Assembly: GCA_036262055.1 (NCBI GenBank)
Contig: DATAJP010000002.1
Span: 702,177 to 766,176 of the forward strand
Direction of reading: 5' to 3'
Origin: Ignavibacteria bacterium
GTDB taxonomy: Bacteria > Bacteroidota > Ignavibacteria > Tepidaquicellales > Tepidaquicellaceae
DNA: 64,000 nucleotides
The notes below the pieces were generated by a model. That model was not told the DNA's origin and made no database searches. It was given only the letters and a program-made list of their open reading frames with translations. The stretch's first letter is position 1; the number at the start of each line of letters is the position of its first letter. The position numbers were made by a program, and so were the translations under genes. This document shows positions 41,987 through 50,140 of this stretch, piece by piece.

Positions 41987-43180
41987 ATGATTCCTGAGCT
42001 TCGAAAAAAATATAACGCCGAATTTACTTACGAAAAGTATAAAAAATTTTTAGAAGCCCTCGATAAAGAGTTTGATACAGAAATTGAATTCAGGATTTCT
42101 GAAACTCCGGTTTTTATAACTCCCAAATTTAAGAACGAACTAATTAAAGCTGCAGATGACATTCTGAATTTTCTGCAATCCGATAAATTTAAAGAAATTT
42201 CAAAAAAGGCAATTCCTCCCGGGCTTGAAGTTCCCAATGAAAGCGCTCATACTGATGTTCTTGCAATTGATTTTGCTGTTGGACTTGATAAAAATGGGAA
42301 TTACATACCTCAGTTAATCGAGCTTCAGGGTTTCCCGTCACTTTATTGCTACCAGGAAATTTTAAATCAAAAGTTTAAAGAATACTTTAATATTCCTGAA
42401 AATTATGCTCATTATTTCAACGGGTTGAATCACGAAACTTACATTCAAAAGCTGAAAGAAGTTTTAATCGGTGACTCAAATCCCGAGAATGTAATACTTC
42501 TTGAAATCGAACCTGAAAAACAAAAGACATACATAGATTTTCTTGCAACAGAGCGAATGCTCGGTATAAGTCCAGTATGTCTCACCAAAATTCAGAAAGA
42601 AGGGAAGAAGTTGTTTTATGAAAAGAATGGAAAGAAAATTCCTATTGAAAGAATTTATAACCGTGTAATTTATGATGAGCTGAAGGGAAGAAAAGATATT
42701 AAATATAATTTTAAGTTTACAGAAGACCTTGATGTAAAATGGGTAACGCATCCAAACTGGTTTTTCAAAATAAGCAAATACTTGCTTCCGTTTATTGAAA
42801 GCAAGTATGTCCCGAAGAGTTATTTTGTGAATGAGCTGAAAGAAATTCCGTCTGATTTGGAAAATTATGTATTAAAACCTCTTTATTCTTTCGCAGGAGC
42901 AGGAGTTAAGTTCGATGTAACATCTGAGGACATCACGTCTATTCCCGAGAATGAAAAGCATAATTACGTTCTGCAAAGAAAAATAGTTTTTTCGCCCTGC
43001 GTGGAAACCCTTGATGAGCCTGCAAAAGCAGAGATTCGCCTGCTTGCCGTTTGGCCCCAGAACGGAAAACCCGAACTTATGATAAACTTAGTAAGGATGG
43101 GAAAAGGAAAAATGATGGGCGTGGATTTCAACAAAAACAAAACCTGGGTCGGTTCTAGTATAGGGTATTTTAAACAATGA
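41987..43180 (+). CDS. ATP-grasp-like protein of unknown function (possibly permuted)
   Basis: A 397-residue cytoplasmic protein. The C-terminal third reads like an ATP-grasp domain: SYFVNELKEIPSDLENYVLKPLYSFAGAGVKFDV, then NYVLQRKIVFSPCVETLDEPAKAEIRLLAVWPQNGKPELMINLVRMGKGKMMGVDF, where the lysine and acidic residues match ATP and metal positions. The N-terminal part (LAIDFAVGLDKNGNYIPQLIELQGFPSLYCYQEIL) contains an IELQG segment that could supply the Glu of the metal site, as in circularly permuted ATP-grasp proteins. I do not know the family name or the substrate. It ends the five-gene plus run that begins at 38204. Confidence 0.68.
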   Translation: MIPELRKKYNAEFTYEKYKKFLEALDKEFDTEIEFRISETPVFITPKFKNELIKAADDILNFLQSDKFKEISKKAIPPGLEVPNESAHTDVLAIDFAVGLDKNGNYIPQLIELQGFPSLYCYQEILNQKFKEYFNIPENYAHYFNGLNHETYIQKLKEVLIGDSNPENVILLEIEPEKQKTYIDFLATERMLGISPVCLTKIQKEGKKLFYEKNGKKIPIERIYNRVIYDELKGRKDIKYNFKFTEDLDVKWVTHPNWFFKISKYLLPFIESKYVPKSYFVNELKEIPSDLENYVLKPLYSFAGAGVKFDVTSEDITSIPENEKHNYVLQRKIVFSPCVETLDEPAKAEIRLLAVWPQNGKPELMINLVRMGKGKMMGVDFNKNKTWVGSSIGYFKQ

Positions 43181-43195
43181 ATAAATGATTTTTCA

Positions 43196-43226
43196 GAAGT
43201 CATTCCCGCGAAAGCGGGAATCCCAG
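43196..43226. repeat. GCGGGAAT-family palindrome, left inverted copy of GIY-YIG element 1
   Basis: Core TTCCCGCGAAAGCGGGAA within a 31-base unit starting GAAGTCA and ending TCCCAG. On the minus strand bases 43200-43226 are the last eight codons and the stop of the GIY-YIG gene. Confidence 0.93.
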
Positions 43227-43538
43227 TTTAATTTCTAATAACTCATCAGTTCCACCAATTTCATAAAATAAATCTTTCCAGTTATTGTTTACTTTCTCAA
43301 TTAACTCATTTTTCCAACTTCGATTCCATTTTTTTAATTGTTTTTCTCGTTCAATTGCTAATTCTACTCTTTCAAATTGTTCATAATAAATTAATCTATC
43401 AGTATTATATTGATATGAAAATCCTTTTATAGTTTTTTGTTTATGTTCAATAATGCGGCGTAATAAATTGTTAGTGACACCAATATATAAAACTTCATTG
43501 GATTTATTTGCTAAAATATAAACGAAGAAGTTTTTCAT
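43200..43538 (-). CDS. GIY-YIG nuclease-like protein, repeat-framed copy 1
   Basis: A 112-residue single-domain GIY-YIG protein. Motifs are FVYILANKSNEVLYIGVTNNLLRR (the GIY and YIG strands, here VYI and YIG), then IEHKQK, and YYEQFERVELAIEREKQLKKWNR, with the acidic and basic residues of the fold. It has no DNA-binding extension. It is about 80% identical to the copy at 56601 (90 of 112 by hand count). The palindrome at 43196 encodes its C-terminus GFPLSRE, and the inverse palindrome at 43547 lies eight bases before its ATG. Such small proteins are common in this phylum and their role is unknown. Here they look like the coding part of a repeat-bounded element. Confidence 0.9.
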   Translation of the reverse strand: MKNFFVYILANKSNEVLYIGVTNNLLRRIIEHKQKTIKGFSYQYNTDRLIYYEQFERVELAIEREKQLKKWNRSWKNELIEKVNNNWKDLFYEIGGTDELLEIKLGFPLSRE

Positions 43539-43546
43539 TTTTTATA

Positions 43547-43573
43547 CTGGGATTCCCGCTTTCGCGGAATGAC
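43547..43573. repeat. GCGGGAAT-family palindrome, right inverted copy of GIY-YIG element 1
   Basis: CTGGGATTCCCGCTTTCGCG then GAATGAC, inverted relative to 43196. One G is lost in the right arm compared with element 2. It precedes the start codon of the nuclease gene. Confidence 0.92.
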
Positions 43574-43586
43574 AAGTCTTTGATAT

Positions 43587-44678
43587 TCATTCCCACCTGA
43601 ACACCTTAATCGCAATCGCATAAACCACAATTCCCCAGATACATAAAATTCCGATTTCAGAACCGACGTCGAAAATTGATGCGCCTTCAAAAGAAATTTT
43701 TCTCAAAGCATCGTTCAAATATGTAAGAGGTAAAAAGTTACTAACCGGCTGAAGCCATGTAGGAAAGTTTGAAATCGGAAAAAATGTTCCCGCAAGCAAA
43801 AATTGAGGAAGCGTTATAAGGTTTGCAATTGCCGGCACTGAATTTTGGTTTGTGGCAACTCCCGAAACAACAAAACCAAAGCCAAGAAAAATTATGAGCG
43901 CGATTACGCATAGCAAAAGCATATTTATAAATGTTATGAATCCATTTACAAGAGTAAACCCGAAGATGTAATGCCCGAAGACAATCAAAATGATTGCGGT
44001 AAAAATCGAAAAGATTAACCTGCTCAGTCCCTCACCGCAGACGATTGCAAATCTGCTTACAGGAGTTGCAAAAAATCTTTTTATTACGAGTGTTTCTCTT
44101 AGTATCAAAAAAATAAACGCAGTCCCGAAAACTCCGGCGGAAAGCAAAGAAAATCCAAGCTGTCCCGGTAAAATGAAATCAATCATTTTATATCTACGCC
44201 CCTGAACGGTTTCTTCTTTCAGAACTGCAACAGGTCTGTCGATTTTTACTGTTGAGAGATTTACTTTATCGATTAATTGTGACAAAATCATTTTTAAAAC
44301 ATTTCCGCCTGTTGGTGATGCCGAGGTCATCTTCAGGTCAACAACATAACTTCCGTTTGCATCTTTCTGGATGCTCACCACCCCTTCAATTACACCCTTA
44401 GATAAATCCGAAATTATGTCGTCGTCTTTTTTGTCTTCTATGAGCTTTATAGATTGAATTTCTTTTAGAGAGTTATATATCGGATTATTTTTGTCCGAGT
44501 TTTTATCTATTGCAACATCAATCGAGAAACCGCCGCCGGCAATGAATCCAAATACGACAATAAAAATTAAAGGGAATAGCAAATTAAAAACAAATGCGGA
44601 TGGATTTCTGAAAATTGCTTTTAAGCTTCCTTTGGTGATCGCCCAAAGCGCGCGGAATTGAGAATACTTTTTATTCAT
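43587..44678 (-). CDS. ABC-2 type exporter permease
   Basis: A 363-residue membrane subunit. One N-terminal helix (FVFNLLFPLIFIVVFGFIAGGG) is followed by a large extracytoplasmic domain (about 45-170), then five helices, including LILRETLVIKRFFATPVSRFAIVCGEGLSRLIFSIFTAIILIVFGHYIFG and the LAGTFFPISNFPTWLQPVSNFLPLTYLNDALRKI signature of ABC-2 exporters. It is expected to pair with the ATPase encoded just upstream (44671-45432); the reading frames overlap by eight bases, which suggests coupled translation. The cargo is unknown; relatives export drugs, lipids or polysaccharide precursors. Confidence 0.92.
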   Translation of the reverse strand: MNKKYSQFRALWAITKGSLKAIFRNPSAFVFNLLFPLIFIVVFGFIAGGGFSIDVAIDKNSDKNNPIYNSLKEIQSIKLIEDKKDDDIISDLSKGVIEGVVSIQKDANGSYVVDLKMTSASPTGGNVLKMILSQLIDKVNLSTVKIDRPVAVLKEETVQGRRYKMIDFILPGQLGFSLLSAGVFGTAFIFLILRETLVIKRFFATPVSRFAIVCGEGLSRLIFSIFTAIILIVFGHYIFGFTLVNGFITFINMLLLCVIALIIFLGFGFVVSGVATNQNSVPAIANLITLPQFLLAGTFFPISNFPTWLQPVSNFLPLTYLNDALRKISFEGASIFDVGSEIGILCIWGIVVYAIAIKVFRWE

Positions 44679-45432
44679 CTCTAAGCTCCCTTCCGGTCAG
44701 CTCAAGAAAGACGTCTTCCAGACTTGCCTCTTTTAGTTGCGCGTGTCTCTTAAATCCCCGAGTCAGCAAATCGTCTATCAGGTTGCCGGGCGATTCTATT
44801 ACAAGAATTTTTCCATGGTCGATTATTCCCACGCGTTCGCATAAATATTCCGCTTCATCCATGTAATGCGTTGTCAGCATTACAGTTGTACCTTTATCCT
44901 GAATTTTTTTCACAAGCTGCCAGAGATTTCTTCGTGCCTGCGGGTCAAGTCCGGTTGTGGGTTCATCGAGAAAAATTATTTTAGGTCTGTTAATGAGAGT
45001 GGTTGCAATTGAAAATCGTTGCTTTTGTCCGCCTGAAAGCTCTTTGTATTTGCTCTTTGCTTTTTCTTTCAGGTCAACAAGATTTAAAATCTCATCAATG
45101 TTAACATCAACGTTATAAAGTCCGCCGAACAATTCAACCAATTCATCAAGATGCAGATTAGGATAATATCCCGCCGCCTGAAGCTGAACTCCGATTATTT
45201 GTTTTATTTTATTCTGGTCCTTATCGATTGAAAGCCCGTCAATGATAACTTCACCCGAAGTTTTCGGACGGAGTGTTTCCATAATTTCGAGTGTAGTTGT
45301 CTTGCCCGCACCGTTTGGTCCAAGCAGTCCAAATATCTCGCCTTTATAAACGTCAAAGCTGATGCCATTCACGGCAGTCAGGTCTTTATATTTCTTAACT
45401 AAATTTCGGACTTCGATTATTTTTTCCTTCAT
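44671..45432 (-). CDS. ABC-2 type exporter ATP-binding protein
   Basis: A 253-residue ATPase. It has Walker A GLLGPNGAGKTTTLEIM, Q-loop IGVQLQAAGYYPNLHLDEL, signature KELSGGQKQRFSIATTLI, Walker B IIFLDEPTTGLDPQARRNLW and the switch MLTTHYMDEAEYL. The tail SLEDVFLELTGRELRDE is the usual end of drug or lipid export ATPases of the DrrA/CcmA kind. It forms one unit with the permease that overlaps it. The leader contains a decayed palindromic repeat at 45513. Confidence 0.93.
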   Translation of the reverse strand: MKEKIIEVRNLVKKYKDLTAVNGISFDVYKGEIFGLLGPNGAGKTTTLEIMETLRPKTSGEVIIDGLSIDKDQNKIKQIIGVQLQAAGYYPNLHLDELVELFGGLYNVDVNIDEILNLVDLKEKAKSKYKELSGGQKQRFSIATTLINRPKIIFLDEPTTGLDPQARRNLWQLVKKIQDKGTTVMLTTHYMDEAEYLCERVGIIDHGKILVIESPGNLIDDLLTRGFKRHAQLKEASLEDVFLELTGRELRDE

Positions 45433-45512
45433 ACGTTGTACATATAATAAAAGGGCAATGCCCTTTTAAATTTCGTGTCACTCTGAAAGAAGTGAAGAGT
45501 CCCCTTAGTAAT

Positions 45513-45541
45513 TGGATTCTCGCTTCCGCGGTAATGACTTC
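45513..45541. repeat. Degenerate GCGGGAAT-family palindrome
   Basis: TTGGATTCTCGCTTCCGCGG then TAATGACTTC, a worn copy of the palindrome around the GIY-YIG genes. It lies between the ABC ATPase start and the AAA+ gene end, and the low-complexity ACTTTATAACTTTATAAAC repeat follows. Confidence 0.62.
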
Positions 45542-45586
45542 ATTTTGAATGACTTTATAACTTTATAAACTTACAAACCTTATAAC

Positions 45587-47089
45587 TCAATTATAAAAAT
45601 CTTCATCCTTGAATGATGAACCTGAGAAGATTGTATTCACCATGTCTTTGTATGATGCGCCGGATTCGATTTCGTCTTTCGCGATTTTGGAGTTCTGGTG
45701 CAAACCATCAAGGACAAACTCCATTAATGATGCAAGCTCATACTCGGATTCGAAATACTGCGGATACTTTTTTACGAACGACTCAAGACCTTTTACTTTT
45801 TTCAGCTCGGCAAAATATTCCTTAAAGGTCATGTTGTCATAAATATTAATCTTGCCTCCGTCCTGAAACCACTCAACTATATCTGAATACTCATCTTTCA
45901 CTTCTCTACCATCTTTCTTTTTTCTCTGAAGCGGGTCAGGAAAATATTTTTTATAAACTTCGCGAGTAGATTTTGCGATGAGTGCTTTTGCAACTTTGAT
46001 TGCGCCTTCCTGTTCACCCTCAAAGACAAGCTCAATCTTTCCTGTTATTCCCGGAATAATTGCCATCAAATCACTGATGCGCGGCATAATGTAATTATCA
46101 TTGTTCACGATTGCACGACGCTCAGCATTGCTGACAAGATTTTCAATCGATGAAATTGTAAGGCGAGCACTTACACCGGATTTTTGGTCAACGAACTCAC
46201 TTGTCCTTGCCTGAAACGCAACCATCTCAACAATTTCTTTGAAGTAATATGGAATAATTAAATTTTGCTTCTCGTTACGCTTCATCCATGACTGCGATTC
46301 CGTAATTGCAATGCCCTCATCAAGCTCTTTCGGATAGTGAGTCGTTATCTGCGAATCAATTCTGTCTTTGAGCGGAGTAATAATGTTTCCGCGGTTTGTA
46401 TAATCTTCCGGGTTAGCCGTGAATACAATCATAACGTCGAGAGGAATGCGAATGTTGAAACCCCGAATCTGAATGTCTTTTTCCTGCATTATGTTAAGAA
46501 GCCCAACCTGAATCCTTGGCTGCAAATCAGGAAGCTCGTTGATAACAAAAATCCCGCGGTTAGTTCTGGGAATAAGTCCGTAATGAATCGCCCCCTCGTG
46601 CGAGTAATGCAAGCGCTGGTTCGCGGCTTTTATCGGATCAATATCCCCGATTAAATCCGCGATGTTCACGTCAGGGGTTGCAAGCTTCTCGCTGTAACGC
46701 TGATCGCGTGAAATCCACTCAATTTCGGTTTCATCCCCATACTGTTCGATTAAATCTTTTGAATGTTTTGAAATTGGATTTAGAGGATTGTCATTTATCT
46801 CCGAACCCTTTATGATTGGAATGTATTCATCAAGCAGCTGCGGAAGCATCCTTGCGATTTTTGTTTTTGCCTGTCCCCGGAGTCCGAGCAAAATCAAATC
46901 ATGCTTTGCAAGAATCGAATTTACAATTGAAGGGATTACGGTATTATCGTATCCGATAATTCCGTCAAATACAATCTCTTTGCTTTTAAGCTTTTTTATT
47001 AAGTTATCTCGAACTTCATCTTTAACTGACTTAACTACATATCCGTGTCTTTTTAAGTCGCCAATGGTTTTCAAATCTGTAATTTTCAT
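45587..47089 (-). CDS. MoxR/ChlI-type AAA+ ATPase
   Basis: A 500-residue AAA+ protein of the magnesium-chelatase subunit I type. The Walker A region is LLGLRGQAKTKIARML, an unusual P-loop, with Walker B NRGIFVINELPDLQPRIQVGLLNIMQEKDIQIRGF and the sensor FTANPEDYTNRGNIITPLKDRIDSQITTHYP. A large helical C-terminal part follows from about residue 330. Relatives are often listed as magnesium chelatase or sigma-54 interacting proteins, but no chelatase substrate pathway or VWA-domain partner gene lies nearby. It may be a chaperone-like remodeller for an unknown complex. The next upstream minus gene is a CBS protein, 23 bases away. Confidence 0.85.
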   Translation of the reverse strand: MKITDLKTIGDLKRHGYVVKSVKDEVRDNLIKKLKSKEIVFDGIIGYDNTVIPSIVNSILAKHDLILLGLRGQAKTKIARMLPQLLDEYIPIIKGSEINDNPLNPISKHSKDLIEQYGDETEIEWISRDQRYSEKLATPDVNIADLIGDIDPIKAANQRLHYSHEGAIHYGLIPRTNRGIFVINELPDLQPRIQVGLLNIMQEKDIQIRGFNIRIPLDVMIVFTANPEDYTNRGNIITPLKDRIDSQITTHYPKELDEGIAITESQSWMKRNEKQNLIIPYYFKEIVEMVAFQARTSEFVDQKSGVSARLTISSIENLVSNAERRAIVNNDNYIMPRISDLMAIIPGITGKIELVFEGEQEGAIKVAKALIAKSTREVYKKYFPDPLQRKKKDGREVKDEYSDIVEWFQDGGKINIYDNMTFKEYFAELKKVKGLESFVKKYPQYFESEYELASLMEFVLDGLHQNSKIAKDEIESGASYKDMVNTIFSGSSFKDEDFYN

Positions 47090-47112
47090 ATAGTATTAAA
47101 TTATTCTGCGAA

Positions 47113-47544
47113 CTAACCCGCGTATTGAATAAAAGTATTCAGCTGTTTTATCTGTTCGGTTTTTTCACCGAGGTCATGCAACATAAGATCCTTAATGGAT
47201 AAAATCCCGATCAATGTTTTATCCTCTATTATAGGAAGGTGCCGGAAATTCTTTTGTTTCATAACCTGCAATGCCTGTTCCGGTGAATCATGCGCCTCGA
47301 TTACAATTACTTCTTTGGTCATTACGTCATCTACAATCGTATCGTATAAGTTCATCTCATTTACAATTACGCGTCGCAACAAATCACGCTCTGAAAAAAT
47401 CCCTATCAATCGTTTTTCTTCGTTAAGAACAGGAACTGCGCCTACGTTGTGCAAATCCATAAATTTAATTACGTCTATAACAGGTGTTCCTTTGTTAACA
47501 TAATGAATCCTGTCACCTTTCAATAAATCTTTAAGTGTTTTCAT
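47113..47544 (-). CDS. Two-CBS-domain protein
   Basis: A 143-residue protein consisting of two CBS repeats, each of which binds adenosine nucleotides. They run from about residues 12-70 (VIDVIKFMDLHNVGAVPVLNEEKRLIGIFSERDLLRRVI) and 75-130 (DVMTKEVIVIEAHDSPEQALQVMKQKNFRHLPIIEDKTLIGILSIKDLMLHDL). No catalytic domain is attached, so it probably regulates another protein according to energy state. It is in the same strand and spacing as the AAA+ and M48 genes and may be their partner, which is inference. Confidence 0.92.
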   Translation of the reverse strand: MKTLKDLLKGDRIHYVNKGTPVIDVIKFMDLHNVGAVPVLNEEKRLIGIFSERDLLRRVIVNEMNLYDTIVDDVMTKEVIVIEAHDSPEQALQVMKQKNFRHLPIIEDKTLIGILSIKDLMLHDLGEKTEQIKQLNTFIQYAG

Positions 47545-47574
47545 ATATCATCCCCTTCTATTAATTAATAAAAA

Positions 47575-48699
47575 TTATGACCTGAAATTTCTTGCAAAAT
47601 CAATCCTCTTTGATAAGGATGGATGCGAATGAAAAAGAAACTCGATGAATCTGTTGGGTTCTTTTTCTGCAAGATTCTGGTCTGCCAGTTTTTCTAAAGC
47701 AGAAATGTAAGCAGTATTATTTTTTGTAACTTCAAGTGCGTAAGTATCAGCTTCCCACTCAAATTTTCTCGAAAGAATATTCGTAATCGGTGAAGTAACA
47801 AGACTATATAAACTTAAATATAAAAACAATAAAGGTAAAGCAGCTATTTCATATATTTGCGTAAAACCGAAAAAAGATAAAGAAGATTTGTATAAAAGCG
47901 CTGTAAGATACAACCCTCCGAAAGTTAAAATGGTTGAAACAGCAACAAGCTTTATTATATGTTTTCTCGTATAATGCCCCATTTCGTGAGCAAATACAGT
48001 TTCTATCTCATCTTCAGTAAAATTATTTAACAGAGTATCGCCTAAAATAATTCGTTTCGTTTTGCCCATTCCTGTAAATGCGGCATTGGCTTTTTTTGTA
48101 TTTTTGCTCATATCAAACACAAATATGCCTTTCACCATAACACCTGTTTTTTTACATAAATCAATTAACCGGCTTTTGATGTTTTCATTTTCGATGGGTC
48201 TGAATTTATAAAACAGAGGCATAATTAAAACCGGAGCAAGCTGTCCAATTATAACTGTGAACAAAAATAGAATACATCCAAATACAAGCCACCAATTATC
48301 ACCCGTGTTGCTTAATATATAATAAAAGAGCAGTAAAAGCGGAATTCCTAATGCTAATCCTAAGACCAAACCTTTTAATTTTTCTTTAAAGTAACCACCG
48401 ATGGTTTGATTTGACATTCCGTATTTATGTTCGAGAATGTAATCGGAATAAAAACCGATTGGGAATGTAATGATGCTTTCACCGATTCCGATTATAGCAA
48501 CAAAAATTAAAAGAGCAATATAATCATTTGCTGAATACTCATAAGCTATCGCTGAAATATTTTTTGATAAACCTGTGAATAGTAAAATTAAAACTACCGC
48601 AAAAAATATAACCGTAGAAGTTAATGATAGTATTCTCCTGGTCTTAGCATATTTTTTTGCTAATTGTTCTTTGCTTTGATATTCGGAATAATCTTCCAT
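47575..48699 (-). CDS. M48 family (Ste24/CAAX-type) membrane metallopeptidase
   Basis: A 374-residue inner-membrane protease with several hydrophobic segments in the N-terminal half and the active site on the cytoplasmic side. The zinc motif HEMGH is at residues 238-242 in ETVFAHEMGHYTRKHI, and the third ligand comes from EWEADTYALE about 70 residues later. The Ste24-like form (YSDYILEHKYGMSNQTIGGYFKEKLKG) is clear. It is placed one base from the YIP1 gene, so these are cotranscribed. The substrate is unknown in bacteria; quality control of membrane proteins is one idea. Confidence 0.93.
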   Translation of the reverse strand: MEDYSEYQSKEQLAKKYAKTRRILSLTSTVIFFAVVLILLFTGLSKNISAIAYEYSANDYIALLIFVAIIGIGESIITFPIGFYSDYILEHKYGMSNQTIGGYFKEKLKGLVLGLALGIPLLLLFYYILSNTGDNWWLVFGCILFLFTVIIGQLAPVLIMPLFYKFRPIENENIKSRLIDLCKKTGVMVKGIFVFDMSKNTKKANAAFTGMGKTKRIILGDTLLNNFTEDEIETVFAHEMGHYTRKHIIKLVAVSTILTFGGLYLTALLYKSSLSFFGFTQIYEIAALPLLFLYLSLYSLVTSPITNILSRKFEWEADTYALEVTKNNTAYISALEKLADQNLAEKEPNRFIEFLFHSHPSLSKRIDFARNFRS

Positions 48700-48700
48700 A

Positions 48701-49474
48701 TTATGTTAATAAACCTCTTACTACTGTTAAGAGAAGCCATACCCCATATAATGTAACAGCAACTGAAGTCAATGAAACCTTGCCAAGCTTAGACAATCCT
48801 ATGGACATAACGGCAATTGCCCAGATTGAAAAAACATCGATTCCTGAAAGAACGGCATACGCTTTTGCTCCAACCGATTCTTCACTTAAAATTAAACCCG
48901 GACCTAATGTCTGCAAATCACCCATCAGAACCGAGATGATGCTTGTTACCACTGAACTGATAGCAAATATAGTCAACGACAAACCCACAACATTTAATAT
49001 GTTATAAAATGAGATGGGACTTCTCATAATTTTCATAATTATTAAAATCAAAACACTCATAAAGAATAAAAGAAAAAACGGTGAAATTATATTTGCTCCG
49101 TATCCGGTTACTTTAACGAACCAACCGTTAGGGTCGAGGAATGGTTCGGTAACGGCCATTTGCTGGTCTGCCTGCTCTTGTGTTAAATCGCCTGCTTTTA
49201 CTTTTTCATCGAGACCTTTTTGAATGTCAGCTTTACGCTTATCCATGGTTTTAGTCACAAGCTCCGTATCATTAAGAAATAAAAATGCGCCAATAAGAGC
49301 TGCAACCATAAATAAAAGAGTAGGCATAATCCAATAATTCGTCTTAGGAGTAACCGCAATGGTCTCAAAAGTATCTGAAGGAGCCGTAATTACACCCGAT
49401 ATTGCCTCAAATTTGGACAGAGGTTCAACTTGCTGGGTTATTTCTTCTCCGGTTACTTGGTTATTTTCTTCCAT
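48701..49474 (-). CDS. YIP1 family membrane protein
   Basis: A 257-residue protein with about five membrane helices and a soluble start. Family marks include SGVITAPSDTFETIAVTPKTNYWIMPTLLFMVAALIGAFLF, the FMSVLILIIMKIMRSPISFYNILNVVGLSLTIFAISSVVTS segment, and the final LTSVAVTLYGVWLLLTVVRG. The region DKRKADIQKGLDEKVKAGDLTQEQADQQMAVTEPF is a helical loop between the first two helices. The family is found throughout bacteria without a proven role. It is flanked by nadD (two bases) and the M48 gene (one base). Confidence 0.85.
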   Translation of the reverse strand: MEENNQVTGEEITQQVEPLSKFEAISGVITAPSDTFETIAVTPKTNYWIMPTLLFMVAALIGAFLFLNDTELVTKTMDKRKADIQKGLDEKVKAGDLTQEQADQQMAVTEPFLDPNGWFVKVTGYGANIISPFFLLFFMSVLILIIMKIMRSPISFYNILNVVGLSLTIFAISSVVTSIISVLMGDLQTLGPGLILSEESVGAKAYAVLSGIDVFSIWAIAVMSIGLSKLGKVSLTSVAVTLYGVWLLLTVVRGLLT

Positions 49475-49476
49475 TT

Positions 49477-50067
49477 TTAAATGTATAATTTGTTTTTATA
49501 AATGTAATTTTCTACTTCAGGATGAACAAGATATTTAATTGATTTGCCGTTCCTGATATATTCTCTTATGATAGATGAGGAAATTTCGATATTAAGAACG
49601 CTGAGATATTTTACTCTCCGCGAATATTCAGGATTTACTTCATTAACATAAAAATTTGGTCGGTTAATTACAATTACTTCGGAAAGCAGAAAAAGCTTCT
49701 CCGGATTCTTCCATTTAGGAAAATCAAGCAGGTTATCTACTCCCAAAATCAGATAAAAATTTATAAAATCATCTTTATGTTGCTCTTTAAGTTTGATTAA
49801 AGTGTCAACAGTATATGATTTTTTTGTTAAATCTTTCATTTCAATATCACTCACTTCAAAATTTTTATCATTTTCGAAAGCAAGCTTAGCCATATTGAGA
49901 CGGTGCTCAGGCGACGCAACTTCAATGCCTTCTTTAAGCGGGGGATTGCCTGATGGAATAAAGATAATTTTATCAAGATGCATTTGTTCGCGAACATCTT
50001 CTGCCATTATTGAATGCGCAATATGCGGAGGATTAAATGCTCCGCCAAATATACCGTAACGTTTCAT
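49477..50067 (-). CDS. nadD: Nicotinate-nucleotide adenylyltransferase
   Basis: It joins nicotinate mononucleotide and ATP to make deamido-NAD in NAD synthesis. The 196 residues contain the nucleotidyltransferase signatures GIFGGAFNPPHIAHSIMAE near the start and ISSSIIREYIRNGKSI near the end, and the KIIFIPSGNPPLK loop. The length matches the family. The order nadD-YIP1-M48-CBS-AAA+ on minus is tight, so nadD may head this transcript. The start ATG lies eight bases from the 65 bp repeat at 50076. Confidence 0.95.
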   Translation of the reverse strand: MKRYGIFGGAFNPPHIAHSIMAEDVREQMHLDKIIFIPSGNPPLKEGIEVASPEHRLNMAKLAFENDKNFEVSDIEMKDLTKKSYTVDTLIKLKEQHKDDFINFYLILGVDNLLDFPKWKNPEKLFLLSEVIVINRPNFYVNEVNPEYSRRVKYLSVLNIEISSSIIREYIRNGKSIKYLVHPEVENYIYKNKLYI

Positions 50068-50075
50068 AATACCTT

Positions 50076-50140
50076 GTCATTCCTGCGAAAGCAGGAATCC
50101 ATCAACATTTTGTTGACCCTGAAACAAGTTCAGGGTGACA
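50076..50140. repeat. 65 bp composite double-hairpin repeat, copy 2
   Basis: Inverted copy of the unit at 709, with about four mismatches in 65 bases: CATTCCTGCGAAAGCAGGAA, spacer, then CCCTGAAACAAGTTCAGGG. On the minus strand it supplies the final codons MSP and the TGA of the GT9 gene at 50130. Confidence 0.92.

Noticed and set aside
45587-47089. Calling the AAA+ protein a magnesium chelatase of chlorophyll synthesis
   Set aside because: No pigment synthesis genes or chelatase D/H subunits are present, and the P-loop and C-terminal part differ. The name reflects only fold similarity.
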